From RGIG4140 sp045614025 (GTDB lineage Bacteria; Pseudomonadota; Alphaproteobacteria; CAAHEQ01; UBA3637): a stretch of DNA of 64,000 nucleotides. Shown here one piece after another: positions 31,301-40,166 of the stretch (the first letter of the stretch is position 1; the number at the start of each line of letters is the position of its first letter). The translations under genes were made by a program, and so were the position numbers. Where the stretch lies: NCBI GenBank assembly GCA_045614025.1, contig JAZLCE010000014.1, positions 5,275 to 69,274 of the forward strand, read 5' to 3'. The notes beneath the pieces are model-generated. The model was given only the letters and a program-made list of their open reading frames with translations. It was not told the origin of the DNA and did not search any database.

Positions 31301-33466
31301 ATCAAATTTTTTGGATGTATCAAACTCAATGTTTTTTGTTAAAGGAGTGTGGCAGAGTAAGAATAATTTTGCGTCCAGACTCACTTGTTTGCCAGCTGGT
31401 GTTTTTAAATACTGTATTAAAGGATTCTCTGGCGTAATATAAACATCCAATATTTTGTTATTTAAGCTAGATTCAAAGAATGTATCTTGGTTTACGTTGC
31501 GTGAATAATTATAAAAAGAGTCAAGAATTTTTTCATCTTGATAAAATTTATTAATCAATTCGGGTATTTTTTCTTCGTAAAAATTTTTAAAATATGAAGA
31601 TCCTTCTTTTGCGCCATCGGCTAACCATATTTGTTGCAATTGATCTAGCAATAATTCAAGAGGTTTGTGTGCTTTTGTTTGATTTAACAAATCTGACTCA
31701 TTATATGTGAACCTCGGTGTAAAAAGAGCGCCGTTTTTTTTGATGAAGGTGTCTAATCTTTCTTGGAACATAGCGTCTATATCAAACGGATGTATTTTCG
31801 GGTTTTCACTATGTGGCGTTATCAGTTTTTTTAATTCTTCTTCATAGAAGGCATCTTGTTGATTTAAAAAATATTTTTCGTTACCCAAATAAGCTTCTTT
31901 TGTTGTAAGTGGATGGATAAATCTTGATCTTTCATTTAAATCTAAAATAAAATTCGATCCTTCCATTTTAAACTGATCGGAAATTTTTTCCAAAGTTTTA
32001 TTTAAGTCAGCATTTAAAAAAAACGTTGAAATAATATCTTTATCCTTTTCTGAAGTTGTCTCGGCATGCATATGATCAATGAGCTTTGCCCATGGCATTT
32101 CAAAGGGGGTCTTAGTAGCAATGCTATTTAATGAAGCAAGATATTCATTTTGGTAGAAGTGAGAAGATTTACTTGTATTTAAGAAATTCTCCCATGACAA
32201 TAACTTTTTGTTTGTTATATCTTCAGTTTTAAAAGGAATGCCTTCTAACAATTTATAAGCAACCGTATCTTTTGTTTTTAAATATGAGTCAGAAAATTGA
32301 TTAATCTGATCCATATAGTCAACAGCCGTTTCAATAGGGAGCTGGCGCATTTTATCTTTGATCGCAAGGCGACAAGCTTTTTGCTCTAAAAAAACATCTT
32401 GCGAGCCAAATAAATCTAAAAGAACACTTGGCAAATTTGATCTATCAGAAAAATCAGGTACTTTTGGTCTGATGCTTAAAAGTTTTTCGGTAATTTCATT
32501 TTGAGTGGTTTGATCAAATTGCTTGAATAAAGAGGCATATAAGTTATGTTCATTCAAAAAAAGATCTATTCTTTGGGTTAAAAGATATTTGCTCAGGTGA
32601 ATAAAAGCTTCTTTTTTCTCTTGTAAAGAGGCTTGTTCATATTCGATGGCATTTAAAAGTTTTTCAAGAGGGGATAACACATGAATTTGATTTAAGAGAT
32701 TGATATCTTGTTTGGAATATTTTGTTTTAGAAAGAGGGGAAATAGAGTGTCCTTTTAATTCCAAAGTCCCAATCCAAGAACCGTTAACAGTTTTGCGAAC
32801 GCTGGCAAGAGGGTGCGTAGCCAAAATTCTATCACGGATAATTGATCCTTTTTCAGAGTTATCTTGCCAAAAATTTAAAATAGGCATTGGAGAATATCCT
32901 GCCTTGTTGGCGACACTGATTCCCAACAAATCACAAAAATGTTCGCTTGTTTGATTTGATTTTGTTGTTGAATATGTTTGTTCAATCGGGTGGGAAAGTT
33001 CATGCCCTAAAATATGGGCCAAAAGATCAATTGGTTGTGCTTCTCCATTTTTATTAATAAAGTTTCCCTTTGTAAACATCATAATAGGAGGTTTTGATCC
33101 TGAAAGAATGCAAGCATTAAGGGGAAGCCTGTCAGATAAAAATAATTTTGCGTCTCTTAAATTACCAAACACTTCTTCATTTAAATGTTTTTTATTTTCT
33201 TCTGGCTTCAAAAAATTATTTAAAATTTGATGAATATAAGCTTTCAGATAGTCTGGCATTTCAATAGCACGCTCGGATTCTTGATATAATTGGGGTAATT
33301 TCCCTTTCCTGATATCTTCTCTTGCTAATTTTTCCAGAATATTTAAATCTGTATATTCTTCACGATCTTGATTGTGAGGATGGTTTAATCGATATTCATT
33401 AATGCGTTGATTATATTCGTTTAAATATTGATCAATACGCTCAGTAATCGGTGTCAATTCTCCCAT
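28364..33466 (-). CDS. Giant protein: M48-like metalloprotease domain plus C-terminal kinase-like domain
   Basis: 1700 residues with no signal peptide or clear membrane segment. The N-terminal domain (about 60-235) has M48 peptidase marks: GHELSH (zinc ligands His155 and His159, catalytic Glu156), SEHFCDLLGI (third ligand Glu175), and ATHPLASVRK near 217, the M48 THP..R motif. Residues 240-1240 are helical and unassigned. From about 1260 a kinase-like region follows: a glycine-rich loop LLGSGSFGFTVEV (about 1267), then PIDSDRHGAQVRV (about 1438) and ITLFDHGAID (about 1454), resembling the DRHxxN catalytic loop and DxG metal site of atypical kinases; the expected catalytic-loop Asn is replaced by Gln. 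It lies 23 bp after a small membrane protein gene, at the tail of the folA-thyA operon. An effector or toxin role is inference. Confidence 0.8.
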   Translation of the reverse strand: MGELTPITERIDQYLNEYNQRINEYRLNHPHNQDREEYTDLNILEKLAREDIRKGKLPQLYQESERAIEMPDYLKAYIHQILNNFLKPEENKKHLNEEVFGNLRDAKLFLSDRLPLNACILSGSKPPIMMFTKGNFINKNGEAQPIDLLAHILGHELSHPIEQTYSTTKSNQTSEHFCDLLGISVANKAGYSPMPILNFWQDNSEKGSIIRDRILATHPLASVRKTVNGSWIGTLELKGHSISPLSKTKYSKQDINLLNQIHVLSPLEKLLNAIEYEQASLQEKKEAFIHLSKYLLTQRIDLFLNEHNLYASLFKQFDQTTQNEITEKLLSIRPKVPDFSDRSNLPSVLLDLFGSQDVFLEQKACRLAIKDKMRQLPIETAVDYMDQINQFSDSYLKTKDTVAYKLLEGIPFKTEDITNKKLLSWENFLNTSKSSHFYQNEYLASLNSIATKTPFEMPWAKLIDHMHAETTSEKDKDIISTFFLNADLNKTLEKISDQFKMEGSNFILDLNERSRFIHPLTTKEAYLGNEKYFLNQQDAFYEEELKKLITPHSENPKIHPFDIDAMFQERLDTFIKKNGALFTPRFTYNESDLLNQTKAHKPLELLLDQLQQIWLADGAKEGSSYFKNFYEEKIPELINKFYQDEKILDSFYNYSRNVNQDTFFESSLNNKILDVYITPENPLIQYLKTPAGKQVSLDAKLFLLCHTPLTKNIEFDTSKKFDELFNYDFYEVLGISQPKTFKELEELSKKLYVNKNFANSYMAARTSNTLLQIRNYITRTFLKELNLEDYKDQYIDLSKAGYQLRQDENCSNETNQILAKIAEHNYRHLLYSNLKMAPEEELAYICTEYQKYNNQGALFKDLRNADDQFLHYYALSDHHYNYNEALEEKIMKMMRQQIKTADPIYREDLYKLASKILKETPPANNQFKNFLIETIAELHFKRIGMEKESSVTKKEFVAQMTPDAYLKDFSGITGASILCRLMEKAETQKDVSLAIRDKIQTVNGNKIDAQVQGLREGLICSHQNNFNIDLLDFLKQPLTPQSANKIVYTINKKRKYNQGQFFGGLLSPELKQRIDFRAQISDQTKQTAMANFHRQFWETPPEAQALIMQSLLFDPTKGDTVNTQKIQEYYNIIKEEMNKDTDYATYQTLALDTYFENCESLEAKALFISILYTMNPPQKVPYTSQPHKTEKRKQRPGEMIKKILSQMGAAGGKTLQAIHSYPGTSDSIKEDLKDSKSNFNPPKRYQIFESIESAETFDDGKLKGQTPYVGRLLGSGSFGFTVEVKDDPEAQTGHALTMLHPNALETANNQFKKFFTPISKKLASCNKKLFGALPSIIGQARHLTAIEADFLVGGAQTKVAEEQYKGIQVQADGQEFQISAAHISDFGRRFKKTELASGEHFNDLPEKTKEQQAYKKAVAKAIFTTELYTLLQMGPIDSDRHGAQVRVDGSKITLFDHGAIDFECKYLGKDKNGHTMLQQATPYTPSVNERRHLGKLIAKAMTRSHKGEDFTDALIDVLSKDSMSSSLAEKAKSLFPSFSREKVKRPKLSATMQRALLALGDYISAMGKTPEERSQAVQECLSSVMQHQEQLDDVLLISIGRNLPKKIRQSLLNGNKSTSGVHFVDAHPYQKNQTPVFERLIMKHFMPPIEKAPQTLPELKETVSLIKEIEEKEFSAQNEAKQAARNKNFIASSLINRGGR

Positions 33467-33489
33467 TTTTTGATCCCCTTATTTTTATT

Positions 33490-33684
33490 TTAGAATTGGT
33501 GTCTTAAATAGCTTAGCCATATAATTAAAGACATAAAGATTAAAAGCCAGCCATACATTTTATATGATAAGTCATCAATATCTGCCATTTTTTGGGCCAA
33601 ATATTTAACCCCCGTTGGGAAAAAGATATAAATAACAGCTTTAAAAATCATTAAAATTAAGATGGCAGCAACAATATGTTTCAT
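33490..33684 (-). CDS. Small two-helix membrane protein (DUF2065-like?)
   Basis: 64 residues with two transmembrane helices (about 4-22 and 42-58) joined by a short loop (PTGVKYLAQKMADIDDLSYK). This size and layout resemble the small DUF2065/YjeT-type inner-membrane proteins, though the resemblance is weak. It lies 11 bp after thyA and 23 bp before the giant gene, all in one direction. Confidence 0.6.
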   Translation of the reverse strand: MKHIVAAILILMIFKAVIYIFFPTGVKYLAQKMADIDDLSYKMYGWLLIFMSLIIWLSYLRHQF

Positions 33685-33695
33685 TAAAAAGCTCC

Positions 33696-34481
33696 TTAAA
33701 CGGCAACAACCCCTTCAAGTTTGCCATGTGATTGATAATTCACTAATTCAAAATCTTCATATTTAAAATCATCAATATTTTTCACATCAGGATTAATTTT
33801 CATTTGCGGTAATTCAAATGGTGTGCGACTGATTTGTTCTTTCACTTGATCAAAGTGGTTATGATAAATATGCGCATCTCCTAAAGTATGAACAAAATCG
33901 CCTGGTTCAAATCCCGTTACTTGTGCCATCATCATGGTTAATAAGGAATAAGAGGCAATGTTAAATGGAACACCTAAAAACATATCGCAAGAACGTTGAT
34001 ATAATTGGCAAGAAAGTTTGCCATTCGCTGTATAAAATTGGAAAAAAGCATGGCATGGGGGGAGGGCCATTTGATCAATTTGCGCTGGATTCCAAGCGCT
34101 GACAATCATGCGTCTATCATTTGGGTTTGTTTTTAAACGATTGACAACATCTTTAATCTGATCAATGCCTTGCCCATTAAAATTGCGCCATTGGGCACCA
34201 TAAACGGGTCCTAAATTACCATCTTCATCTGCCCATTCATTCCAAATGCGAACATTATTATCTTTTAAATATTTAATATTCGTATTGCCAGATAAGAGCC
34301 AAATAAGTTCATGGATAATGGATTTTAAATGAACTTTTTTAGTTGTTACCAATGGGAAACCTTTTGATAAATCAAATCGCATTTGAGCGCCAAAAACAGA
34401 TCGAGTGTCAATGCCAGTTCTGTTTGGTTTATCTGTTCCGTTTTCCATAATGTGTTGAAGCAAATCAAGATATTGTTTCAT
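33696..34481 (-). CDS. thyA: Thymidylate synthase
   Basis: Methylates dUMP to dTMP using methylenetetrahydrofolate, producing dihydrofolate. 261 residues, close to the 264 of the Escherichia coli enzyme. Catalytic Cys143 sits in LPPCHAFFQFY; the phosphate-binding RSCDMFLGVPFNIASY and the N-terminal RTGIDTRSVFG are intact, and the C-terminus ends in Val as in other members. The preceding gene is dihydrofolate reductase, 13 bp away, which regenerates the folate cofactor: the classical folA-thyA pair. Confidence 0.97.
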   Translation of the reverse strand: MKQYLDLLQHIMENGTDKPNRTGIDTRSVFGAQMRFDLSKGFPLVTTKKVHLKSIIHELIWLLSGNTNIKYLKDNNVRIWNEWADEDGNLGPVYGAQWRNFNGQGIDQIKDVVNRLKTNPNDRRMIVSAWNPAQIDQMALPPCHAFFQFYTANGKLSCQLYQRSCDMFLGVPFNIASYSLLTMMMAQVTGFEPGDFVHTLGDAHIYHNHFDQVKEQISRTPFELPQMKINPDVKNIDDFKYEDFELVNYQSHGKLEGVVAV

Positions 34482-34494
34482 TTTTTATCCTTTA

Positions 34495-35052
34495 TTATAT
34501 ATTATAGATAGAATTTTTTAAGTGAGTTAAAACTTTTTCATCAATTACAGAGCCTTTTTTGGTCCAAATGGCTGTGTAAACATCATCTAAAATAAAATCA
34601 TCTGTTATTTTTTCATAATCAGCGTGCATAATTTCAATGCTGTTTGTAATATCAATTTTGGGGCCCGTTAACCCTTCTTTTAAAGGGCCATGATAAACGC
34701 AATCAACAATTAAATCAGGCAATTTAGAAAGCATGGTGATTTGATAAACGGTTGCCCCACCTGAAATATAAAGCTCTTCAGTTAGCTTTGAAACTTCATC
34801 AAATGGGATAACAAAGTGATTTTCTTTATCTGAAACTTGATAATTTTTATCCAGCGTTAAAATATAAATTTTTCTGTTTGGTAACGTTTTATTTGGAAAA
34901 CTTTCATAAGTGTTTTGCCCAACCAAAAGCGCTTTATTGATGGTTAAGCGTTGAAATCTTTTAAAATCACTTGAAACATGCCAAGGAATATTTGGCCCAA
35001 TCCCAATAATATTATCTTCTTTATGTCGACACCAAACTGCAATTTTTGTCAT
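34495..35052 (-). CDS. folA: Dihydrofolate reductase
   Basis: Reduces dihydrofolate to tetrahydrofolate with NADPH. 185 residues. The N-terminal strand and Met20-loop region reads IGIGPNIPWHVSSDFKRFQ, then LVGQNTYESFP and the NADPH-binding segment LYISGGATVYQITM; all are typical of the family. Acid in the active site is probably the Asp of SSDFKRF. The sequence is somewhat divergent and 20 residues longer than average, mainly near the C-terminus. First gene of the operon that continues through thyA, a small membrane protein and the giant gene. Confidence 0.93.
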   Translation of the reverse strand: MTKIAVWCRHKEDNIIGIGPNIPWHVSSDFKRFQRLTINKALLVGQNTYESFPNKTLPNRKIYILTLDKNYQVSDKENHFVIPFDEVSKLTEELYISGGATVYQITMLSKLPDLIVDCVYHGPLKEGLTGPKIDITNSIEIMHADYEKITDDFILDDVYTAIWTKKGSVIDEKVLTHLKNSIYNI

Positions 35053-35076
35053 CTCTTCATCTCCTTTTTTTTAGTT

Positions 35077-35105
35077 ACTTTATCTTTTTTTATGCCTCTT
35101 GTAAA
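35077..35105 (-). promoter_or_regulatory. Promoter of the folA-thyA operon
   Basis: On the minus strand TTTACA (35100-35105), a 17 bp spacer, and TAAAGT (35077-35082), 24 bp before the folA start. Confidence 0.6.
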
Positions 35106-35186
35106 GAGTTTTTTTACTCCTTTTTTATCATGAAATTTAAATTTTATAGGGGCCTTAAAAAAAGTTGAAAAAAAATAAAAAAAAGC

Positions 35187-35215
35187 TTGCAAAATATATT
35201 CTATTGTTTTAATAC
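35187..35215 (+). promoter_or_regulatory. Promoter of the autotransporter gene
   Basis: TTGCAA (35187-35192), a 17 bp spacer, and TAATAC (35210-35215), 44 bp before the ATG at 35260, which has AGGGAG upstream. Confidence 0.7.
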
Positions 35216-35259
35216 TAAAGAATAAGGGTATTTAGGGATATTAATTAGGGAGACTGGTT

Positions 35260-38200
35260 ATGATTCAATCTGGTTCAGTTCTTTTTAGAGGAAGAGGAGT
35301 GTCTTCTGCTAAAAAATACTTATTTATCACATTGTTATTAAGTTCTGTTTGCTTTCCAAGTGACGTTTTTGCTGGTTCATCATCAGATGAAGAAGAAGGA
35401 TTTATCGGAATTTCAACGCCAACAGCTTTGCAAGAAGCATTGTTGGGGGGAGGATACGCGATTGAATTAATAAGAGAAGGAAATGGTACTTCTGAATTTG
35501 GGTATGCTATTGAGGCAGAAGAAGCTTATAAGTTTAGAGCAGATGATTCAATTGCTGTGACGCATCAGTCTTGGTTGACTTCTGATTTTGATTTGACGTT
35601 TAGTGGTGTAACAAGTTTCCAAAATGCATATTATGATCAAAAAATGGTGCCAGAGGGTTCTTCTTCGCGAGTAGAATATATCACTGATTTTAAAGGAGGT
35701 GCCATTCATAATAAAGGATCTCTTTTGTTTCTTGGAAAAGAAGCTAATTTTTTAGATAACACAATTGATACGATATTTATTGATCCTAATGTTGAAATTG
35801 ATAAGATAAAAGGACAAGGTGGCGCTATTTATAATGAAAAAGACTTTGTAGTTGCCGATACAGTTACTGCCACATTTAGAGGAAATGAAATTATGGCAGG
35901 GGCTTGTGATAAAAAAGGGGCAGTGGAATCGAGTGCTTTGGGGGGCGGACTTTATAACTCTGGAAATGCCTTATTTAAAGGGGTGTCCAATTTTATTGAT
36001 AACAAAGTTGAAACACTTATTGTTGCGCCTGGATCAATAAGCGAAGGGGGCGGTGTTTATAATGTCTCCAATGTTGAATTTCATAAAGATGCCTTGTTTC
36101 AAGGGAATATGGCAATAAGCGGAAGGCTCGCTGGTGGTGGTGGGTTATATAATTCTGGTCTTGATAATATAAATAATTCTGAGGGAGAAGCAGAACGCAT
36201 TCCAACTGTTACTTTTAAAGGAAAAACAACATTTAAGCAAAATGTTGCGCAAACAGAGTATCTATATTCTTACGGTGGTGGGTTATATAACTCAAAAGGT
36301 CATATTAATTTTGAAGATTCAGCTGTTTTTTCGCAAAATAAAGTTATTTTAACAGGAGATATAGAGGGTGACGTTGCTTCTGGTGCAGGGCTTTATAGTT
36401 TAGGTAAAAATGCAAAAACAACGTTTGCTAAAGATGTGGTTTTTGATGGAAATGAAGCTTTGGTTTATAGCCCGCGTGCAACTGGCAGTGGTGCTGGGTT
36501 GTTAAATTCAGATGGCGAAGTTGTTTTTAATGGAAAGGCTTCTTTTCAAAATAATAAAATCACGGCTGCAAATGGCTTTTCCTATGGTAAAGGAGCTGCT
36601 ATTCATACAACTGGTATGAAAACGGAAAATGGCGTTGAAGGAAAAGTTATATTTAACGATTCAGCTGAATTTAAAGCGAACTCTATTTCTGCAGCAACAC
36701 ATGCTGTTGGTGGTGCAATTGCAAACTATTCAACCATTGAGTTTAATGGATCACAATCAACTATTTTATTCCAGGGAAATACCGTTCAAAACTTGGTTTC
36801 AGAAGAAGAATATATTGCTGAAAATCCAAATCCTATAAATGTTGAATTTATTCAAGCCCGTGGGGGTGCTGTTTATAATTCTGAGGGTAACACAACTTTT
36901 GGAGCTGGCACAAGCGTTGTTTTTAAAGAAAACAAAGCCTTAAGTGTTCAAGAAGAAGGTTTGGGTGGCGCTTTATTTAATGATTTTTATTCACAAACAA
37001 CAGATACGGGAACAATCAAGTTTTTGGGATCAGTTTCTTTTGAAAATAATGAAGCAAGCACAGCTGGTGGTGCTGTTTATAATAAAGGGAATATGATTTT
37101 AGGTGGAACAACACGCTTGTCGGGTAACCAAGCTCCGAAAGGCGGTGCCGTTTATAATGATTCAAGCGCAGTGCTTACTTTGAGTGGTTCGGATGTTGCC
37201 TTTAAAGATAACCACGCTGATTTAGGGGCGCATATTTATAACCTTGGAACGGTGAAAGTTCACAACGTTCATGATATCATGGATGTTGATTATGAACCAT
37301 ATACAACTGTTGCCTATCCAAAAAATCCTCACACGTTGTTTGATAAAACGGGGGATATTTATAACCAAGGCGCCATTGAAATTGATCATTCTGATTTGCA
37401 ACTTTTTGGTGGTATTAACACAAAGCAAAAAAATAAAGAAGGGTCTGTTAGCATTGAAAAATCCCGCGTTGATTTAGGGAAAAACACAATTTATGCCGAC
37501 ACGGTTGATATTAAAAAGAATTCAAAAGTGATCACTCATATTGAAAATGGCTCAAATGGTAAAATTGAAGCGAACACTGTTTCAATTTCAAGTGAGAATA
37601 CGTCATTAGGTGTTGTTGTCGGCGTTGGCGAAATTAAAAAAGGCGAAACAAAAGAATATCAAATTATTAAAGCTTCAAAATCAAATGGCGATTTCCAAAA
37701 CTTAAGCGAAAATATGCTTTATGAAGTGAAAGAAAAGAAAGGCGCTGATGGTGTTTATCAAATCAGAAAGTTAACGGATGGGGAAGCTCAATTAAAAGCT
37801 GATGAAATGGCTAAAAATCCTTATTGCAAAGATGGCAAGTGTGATGAATACAGCAAAGAAGCTTCCAATGCCTGGATTGATAACGAAAAAATTACAGGCA
37901 ATGAACAAGCCACTGCAGTGCAAGAAAAATTAAATGAATTAGCTCAGTTAAATGGCACGAATACAGATGATTATCAAGATGCTATCAATGCATTAACGCC
38001 AGATTCTTCTGCATTGATCACGGCTCATAGCTCTGAGGTTACACGTCAAATTTCAAATGCTCTTGGGCAACGTTTTTATGATGCTATGGAAAAATCTCAC
38101 TTTGTTTATAATGGCAAAGTGCATTATAAAGCGCCAAAAGAAACAAGCCGTGTGTGGGTAAACTCTCTTTATTCAATGGGCGAAAATGATGGCAAAAAAC

Positions 38201-38949
38201 CATTTGAAATGGATACCATCGGGTTTATCGCTGGGGTTGAAACACCAATTGATCGGAATTTAAAAGTTGGTGCGGCATATTCTTATTCCTTCTCTGATGG
38301 AAAGGGAATGAATCGGGATACTGAAATTCAAACGCATGCCGGTATCATATATGGTCAATACCAACCAAATCGTTTCTATGCGAATGGATTTTTAATGTAT
38401 GGCAGATCAACTGTTAAAGAAGAAAGAAATGTTTTATCTCAAAAAGTTGAATCCGAATATGATATCAATATTGCGGCTGCAGAAATGATTGCTGGTTATA
38501 AATTAGGTCCAGTTGTTGTTGGTAAATGGGTGAGCGGTGTCTTGTCACCAGAAGCTGGGTTAAGATATGTATACACCAAGCAAAAAGAATATACTGATAC
38601 ATTAGGACAAACAGTTGAAGCCGCAGATGCCCATGCCTTAACCGGTATTTTAGGCGCAAGATACACAGTTGGTTATTCTTTGTCTCCTTCCATTCAATGG
38701 TATCCAGAATTAAGAGCGGCTGTAACATATGATTTCATTTCTCCAAGCATGGATAATCAAGTTGTTTTGCTTAATGGGGCAGGGTATAGCCTTGAATCAG
38801 AAGAAATGGATAAGTTTGGAATTGAAATCGGTTTAAAAGTTGGCTTTGAAATTGATAAAAGAACGGAAATTGGTCTTGAATATGAAGGGCTCTTTAAAGG
38901 AGATTACACCAATCATACAGGAACAGCTAACGTGAAATATAATTTCTAA
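35260..38949 (+). CDS. Pmp-like autotransporter (type Va secretion)
   Basis: 1229 residues. An extended signal peptide (charged first 19 residues, then FITLLLSSVCFPSDVFA) leads into a passenger of about 900 residues. The passenger repeats the paired motifs GGA(I/V/L)xN and FxxN at least ten times (GGAIHNKG...FLDN, GGAIYNEK...FRGN, GGAVYNSEG...FKEN, GGAVYNKGN...LSGN), which are the hallmark of Chlamydia polymorphic membrane proteins and form a beta-helix. The C-terminal 270 residues are an autotransporter beta-barrel (ETSRVWVNSLYS ... NVKYNF, ending in Phe). The role is probably adhesion to host cells or other surfaces. A terminator follows at 38966. Confidence 0.92.
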   Translation: MIQSGSVLFRGRGVSSAKKYLFITLLLSSVCFPSDVFAGSSSDEEEGFIGISTPTALQEALLGGGYAIELIREGNGTSEFGYAIEAEEAYKFRADDSIAVTHQSWLTSDFDLTFSGVTSFQNAYYDQKMVPEGSSSRVEYITDFKGGAIHNKGSLLFLGKEANFLDNTIDTIFIDPNVEIDKIKGQGGAIYNEKDFVVADTVTATFRGNEIMAGACDKKGAVESSALGGGLYNSGNALFKGVSNFIDNKVETLIVAPGSISEGGGVYNVSNVEFHKDALFQGNMAISGRLAGGGGLYNSGLDNINNSEGEAERIPTVTFKGKTTFKQNVAQTEYLYSYGGGLYNSKGHINFEDSAVFSQNKVILTGDIEGDVASGAGLYSLGKNAKTTFAKDVVFDGNEALVYSPRATGSGAGLLNSDGEVVFNGKASFQNNKITAANGFSYGKGAAIHTTGMKTENGVEGKVIFNDSAEFKANSISAATHAVGGAIANYSTIEFNGSQSTILFQGNTVQNLVSEEEYIAENPNPINVEFIQARGGAVYNSEGNTTFGAGTSVVFKENKALSVQEEGLGGALFNDFYSQTTDTGTIKFLGSVSFENNEASTAGGAVYNKGNMILGGTTRLSGNQAPKGGAVYNDSSAVLTLSGSDVAFKDNHADLGAHIYNLGTVKVHNVHDIMDVDYEPYTTVAYPKNPHTLFDKTGDIYNQGAIEIDHSDLQLFGGINTKQKNKEGSVSIEKSRVDLGKNTIYADTVDIKKNSKVITHIENGSNGKIEANTVSISSENTSLGVVVGVGEIKKGETKEYQIIKASKSNGDFQNLSENMLYEVKEKKGADGVYQIRKLTDGEAQLKADEMAKNPYCKDGKCDEYSKEASNAWIDNEKITGNEQATAVQEKLNELAQLNGTNTDDYQDAINALTPDSSALITAHSSEVTRQISNALGQRFYDAMEKSHFVYNGKVHYKAPKETSRVWVNSLYSMGENDGKKPFEMDTIGFIAGVETPIDRNLKVGAAYSYSFSDGKGMNRDTEIQTHAGIIYGQYQPNRFYANGFLMYGRSTVKEERNVLSQKVESEYDINIAAAEMIAGYKLGPVVVGKWVSGVLSPEAGLRYVYTKQKEYTDTLGQTVEAADAHALTGILGARYTVGYSLSPSIQWYPELRAAVTYDFISPSMDNQVVLLNGAGYSLESEEMDKFGIEIGLKVGFEIDKRTEIGLEYEGLFKGDYTNHTGTANVKYNF

Positions 38950-38965
38950 ACCATTTAATAAAAAA

Positions 38966-39003
38966 AAGACTTCTCTTAAATTTATTTAGGAGAAGTTTTT
39001 TTT
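38966..39003 (+). terminator. Terminator of the autotransporter gene
   Basis: ACTTCTCTTAAA pairs with TTTAGGAGAAGT (one mismatch region) with a T run after it and A residues before it. Confidence 0.85.
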
Positions 39004-39024
39004 ATGTTTTTTATAAAAAAAATA

Positions 39025-39053
39025 TTGTTTTTTTGTTTTTATTCGTGTATGAA
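39025..39053 (+). promoter_or_regulatory. Probable promoter of the mreB operon
   Basis: TTGTTT (39025-39030), a 17 bp spacer, and TATGAA (39048-39053); moderate match only. It is 38 bp before the mreB start. Confidence 0.45.
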
Positions 39054-39091
39054 TGAAAAAAGTTACAAATTTATTTTGAAAGGCTTAAAAA

Positions 39092-40144
39092 ATGAAAATG
39101 GAGATGCTTAAAAATCTTTTAAAACATTTTTCCTGTGATATGGCAATTGACCTTGGAACGGCTAACACTTTGGTGTATGTTCATGGTAAGGGATTGATTT
39201 TAAATGAACCTTCCGTTGTTGCTATTGCTGAACATCGTGGTAAAAAACAAGTGATTGCCGTTGGAAATGAAGCCAAACAAATGCTTGGCAGAACGCCAGG
39301 TCAAATTCAAGCTATTCGCCCTTTAAGAGATGGTGTGATCGCTGATTTTGATGTGGCTGATGAGATGATTAAGCGTTTCATTCAAAAAGCCTTGGGTCAT
39401 AAAGCGTTTGCCCGTCCAATGATTGTTATTTGTGTGCCATCAGGATCAACAGCGGTTGAACGTCGTGCCATTCAAGATGCTGCAGATAATTCAAGAGCCA
39501 GAAAAGTTTTCTTAATTGAAGAACCAATGGCAGCAGCTATTGGTGCTGGATTACCAGTTAATGAACCATTTGGATCAATGGTTGTTGATATTGGCGGGGG
39601 AACAACAGAAGTGGCCGTTATTTCTTTAGGCGGTATTGTTTATGCCAGATCCATTCGCGTTGGTGGAGATAAAATGGATGAATCCATCATTTCTTATATC
39701 AGAAGAAATCATAGCTTGTTAATCGGTGAAGCTTCTGCAGAACGCATTAAAAAAGCGATTGCTGCAGCCTCCATTCCTGCTGAAGGCGAAGGGATGACCA
39801 TTCCTGTTAAAGGAAGAGATTTAAGAAACGGCGTGCCAAAAGAAATCGTTGTCACCGAAAAGCAAATTGCTGAAGCTTTAGCAGAACCTGTTTCTCAAAT
39901 TGTTGAAGCTGTTAAAGTTGCTTTAGAACATATTGATCCAGAATTGGCTTCAGATATTGTTGATAGAGGGATTATGTTAACAGGGGGCGGAGCCTTGTTG
40001 CGTCGTTTAGATTCTGTTTTAAGAGCAGCAACAGGGTTGCCTGTCTCAGTGGCCGAAAATGCACTTCAATGTGTGGCATTGGGTTCAGGTATTGCTGTTG
40101 AAAAAATCGGCAAATTCGAAAATATTTTAACCAGTATGTATTAA
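39092..40144 (+). CDS. mreB: Rod shape-determining protein MreB
   Basis: Bacterial actin homologue that polymerises on the inner membrane and guides lateral cell wall synthesis. 350 residues, the usual length. Phosphate-binding motifs are DLGTANTLVYV near residue 20 and VVDIGGGTTEVAVIS near 166; the adenosine-binding loop is MLTGGGALLRRLD near 298. The N-terminal MLKNLLKHF is a possible amphipathic membrane helix. First gene of a rod-shape operon in the order mreB, mreC, mreD, mrdA, rodA that is standard in Alphaproteobacteria. Confidence 0.98.
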   Translation: MKMEMLKNLLKHFSCDMAIDLGTANTLVYVHGKGLILNEPSVVAIAEHRGKKQVIAVGNEAKQMLGRTPGQIQAIRPLRDGVIADFDVADEMIKRFIQKALGHKAFARPMIVICVPSGSTAVERRAIQDAADNSRARKVFLIEEPMAAAIGAGLPVNEPFGSMVVDIGGGTTEVAVISLGGIVYARSIRVGGDKMDESIISYIRRNHSLLIGEASAERIKKAIAAASIPAEGEGMTIPVKGRDLRNGVPKEIVVTEKQIAEALAEPVSQIVEAVKVALEHIDPELASDIVDRGIMLTGGGALLRRLDSVLRAATGLPVSVAENALQCVALGSGIAVEKIGKFENILTSMY

Positions 40145-40166
40145 TTAAATTAAAAGCGGGATAAAA

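Noticed and set aside
35096..35116. CTCTT-GTA-AAGAG hairpin followed by T residues
   Set aside because: It lies upstream of the autotransporter promoter with no plus-strand transcript to end, and overlaps the folA promoter; probably chance.
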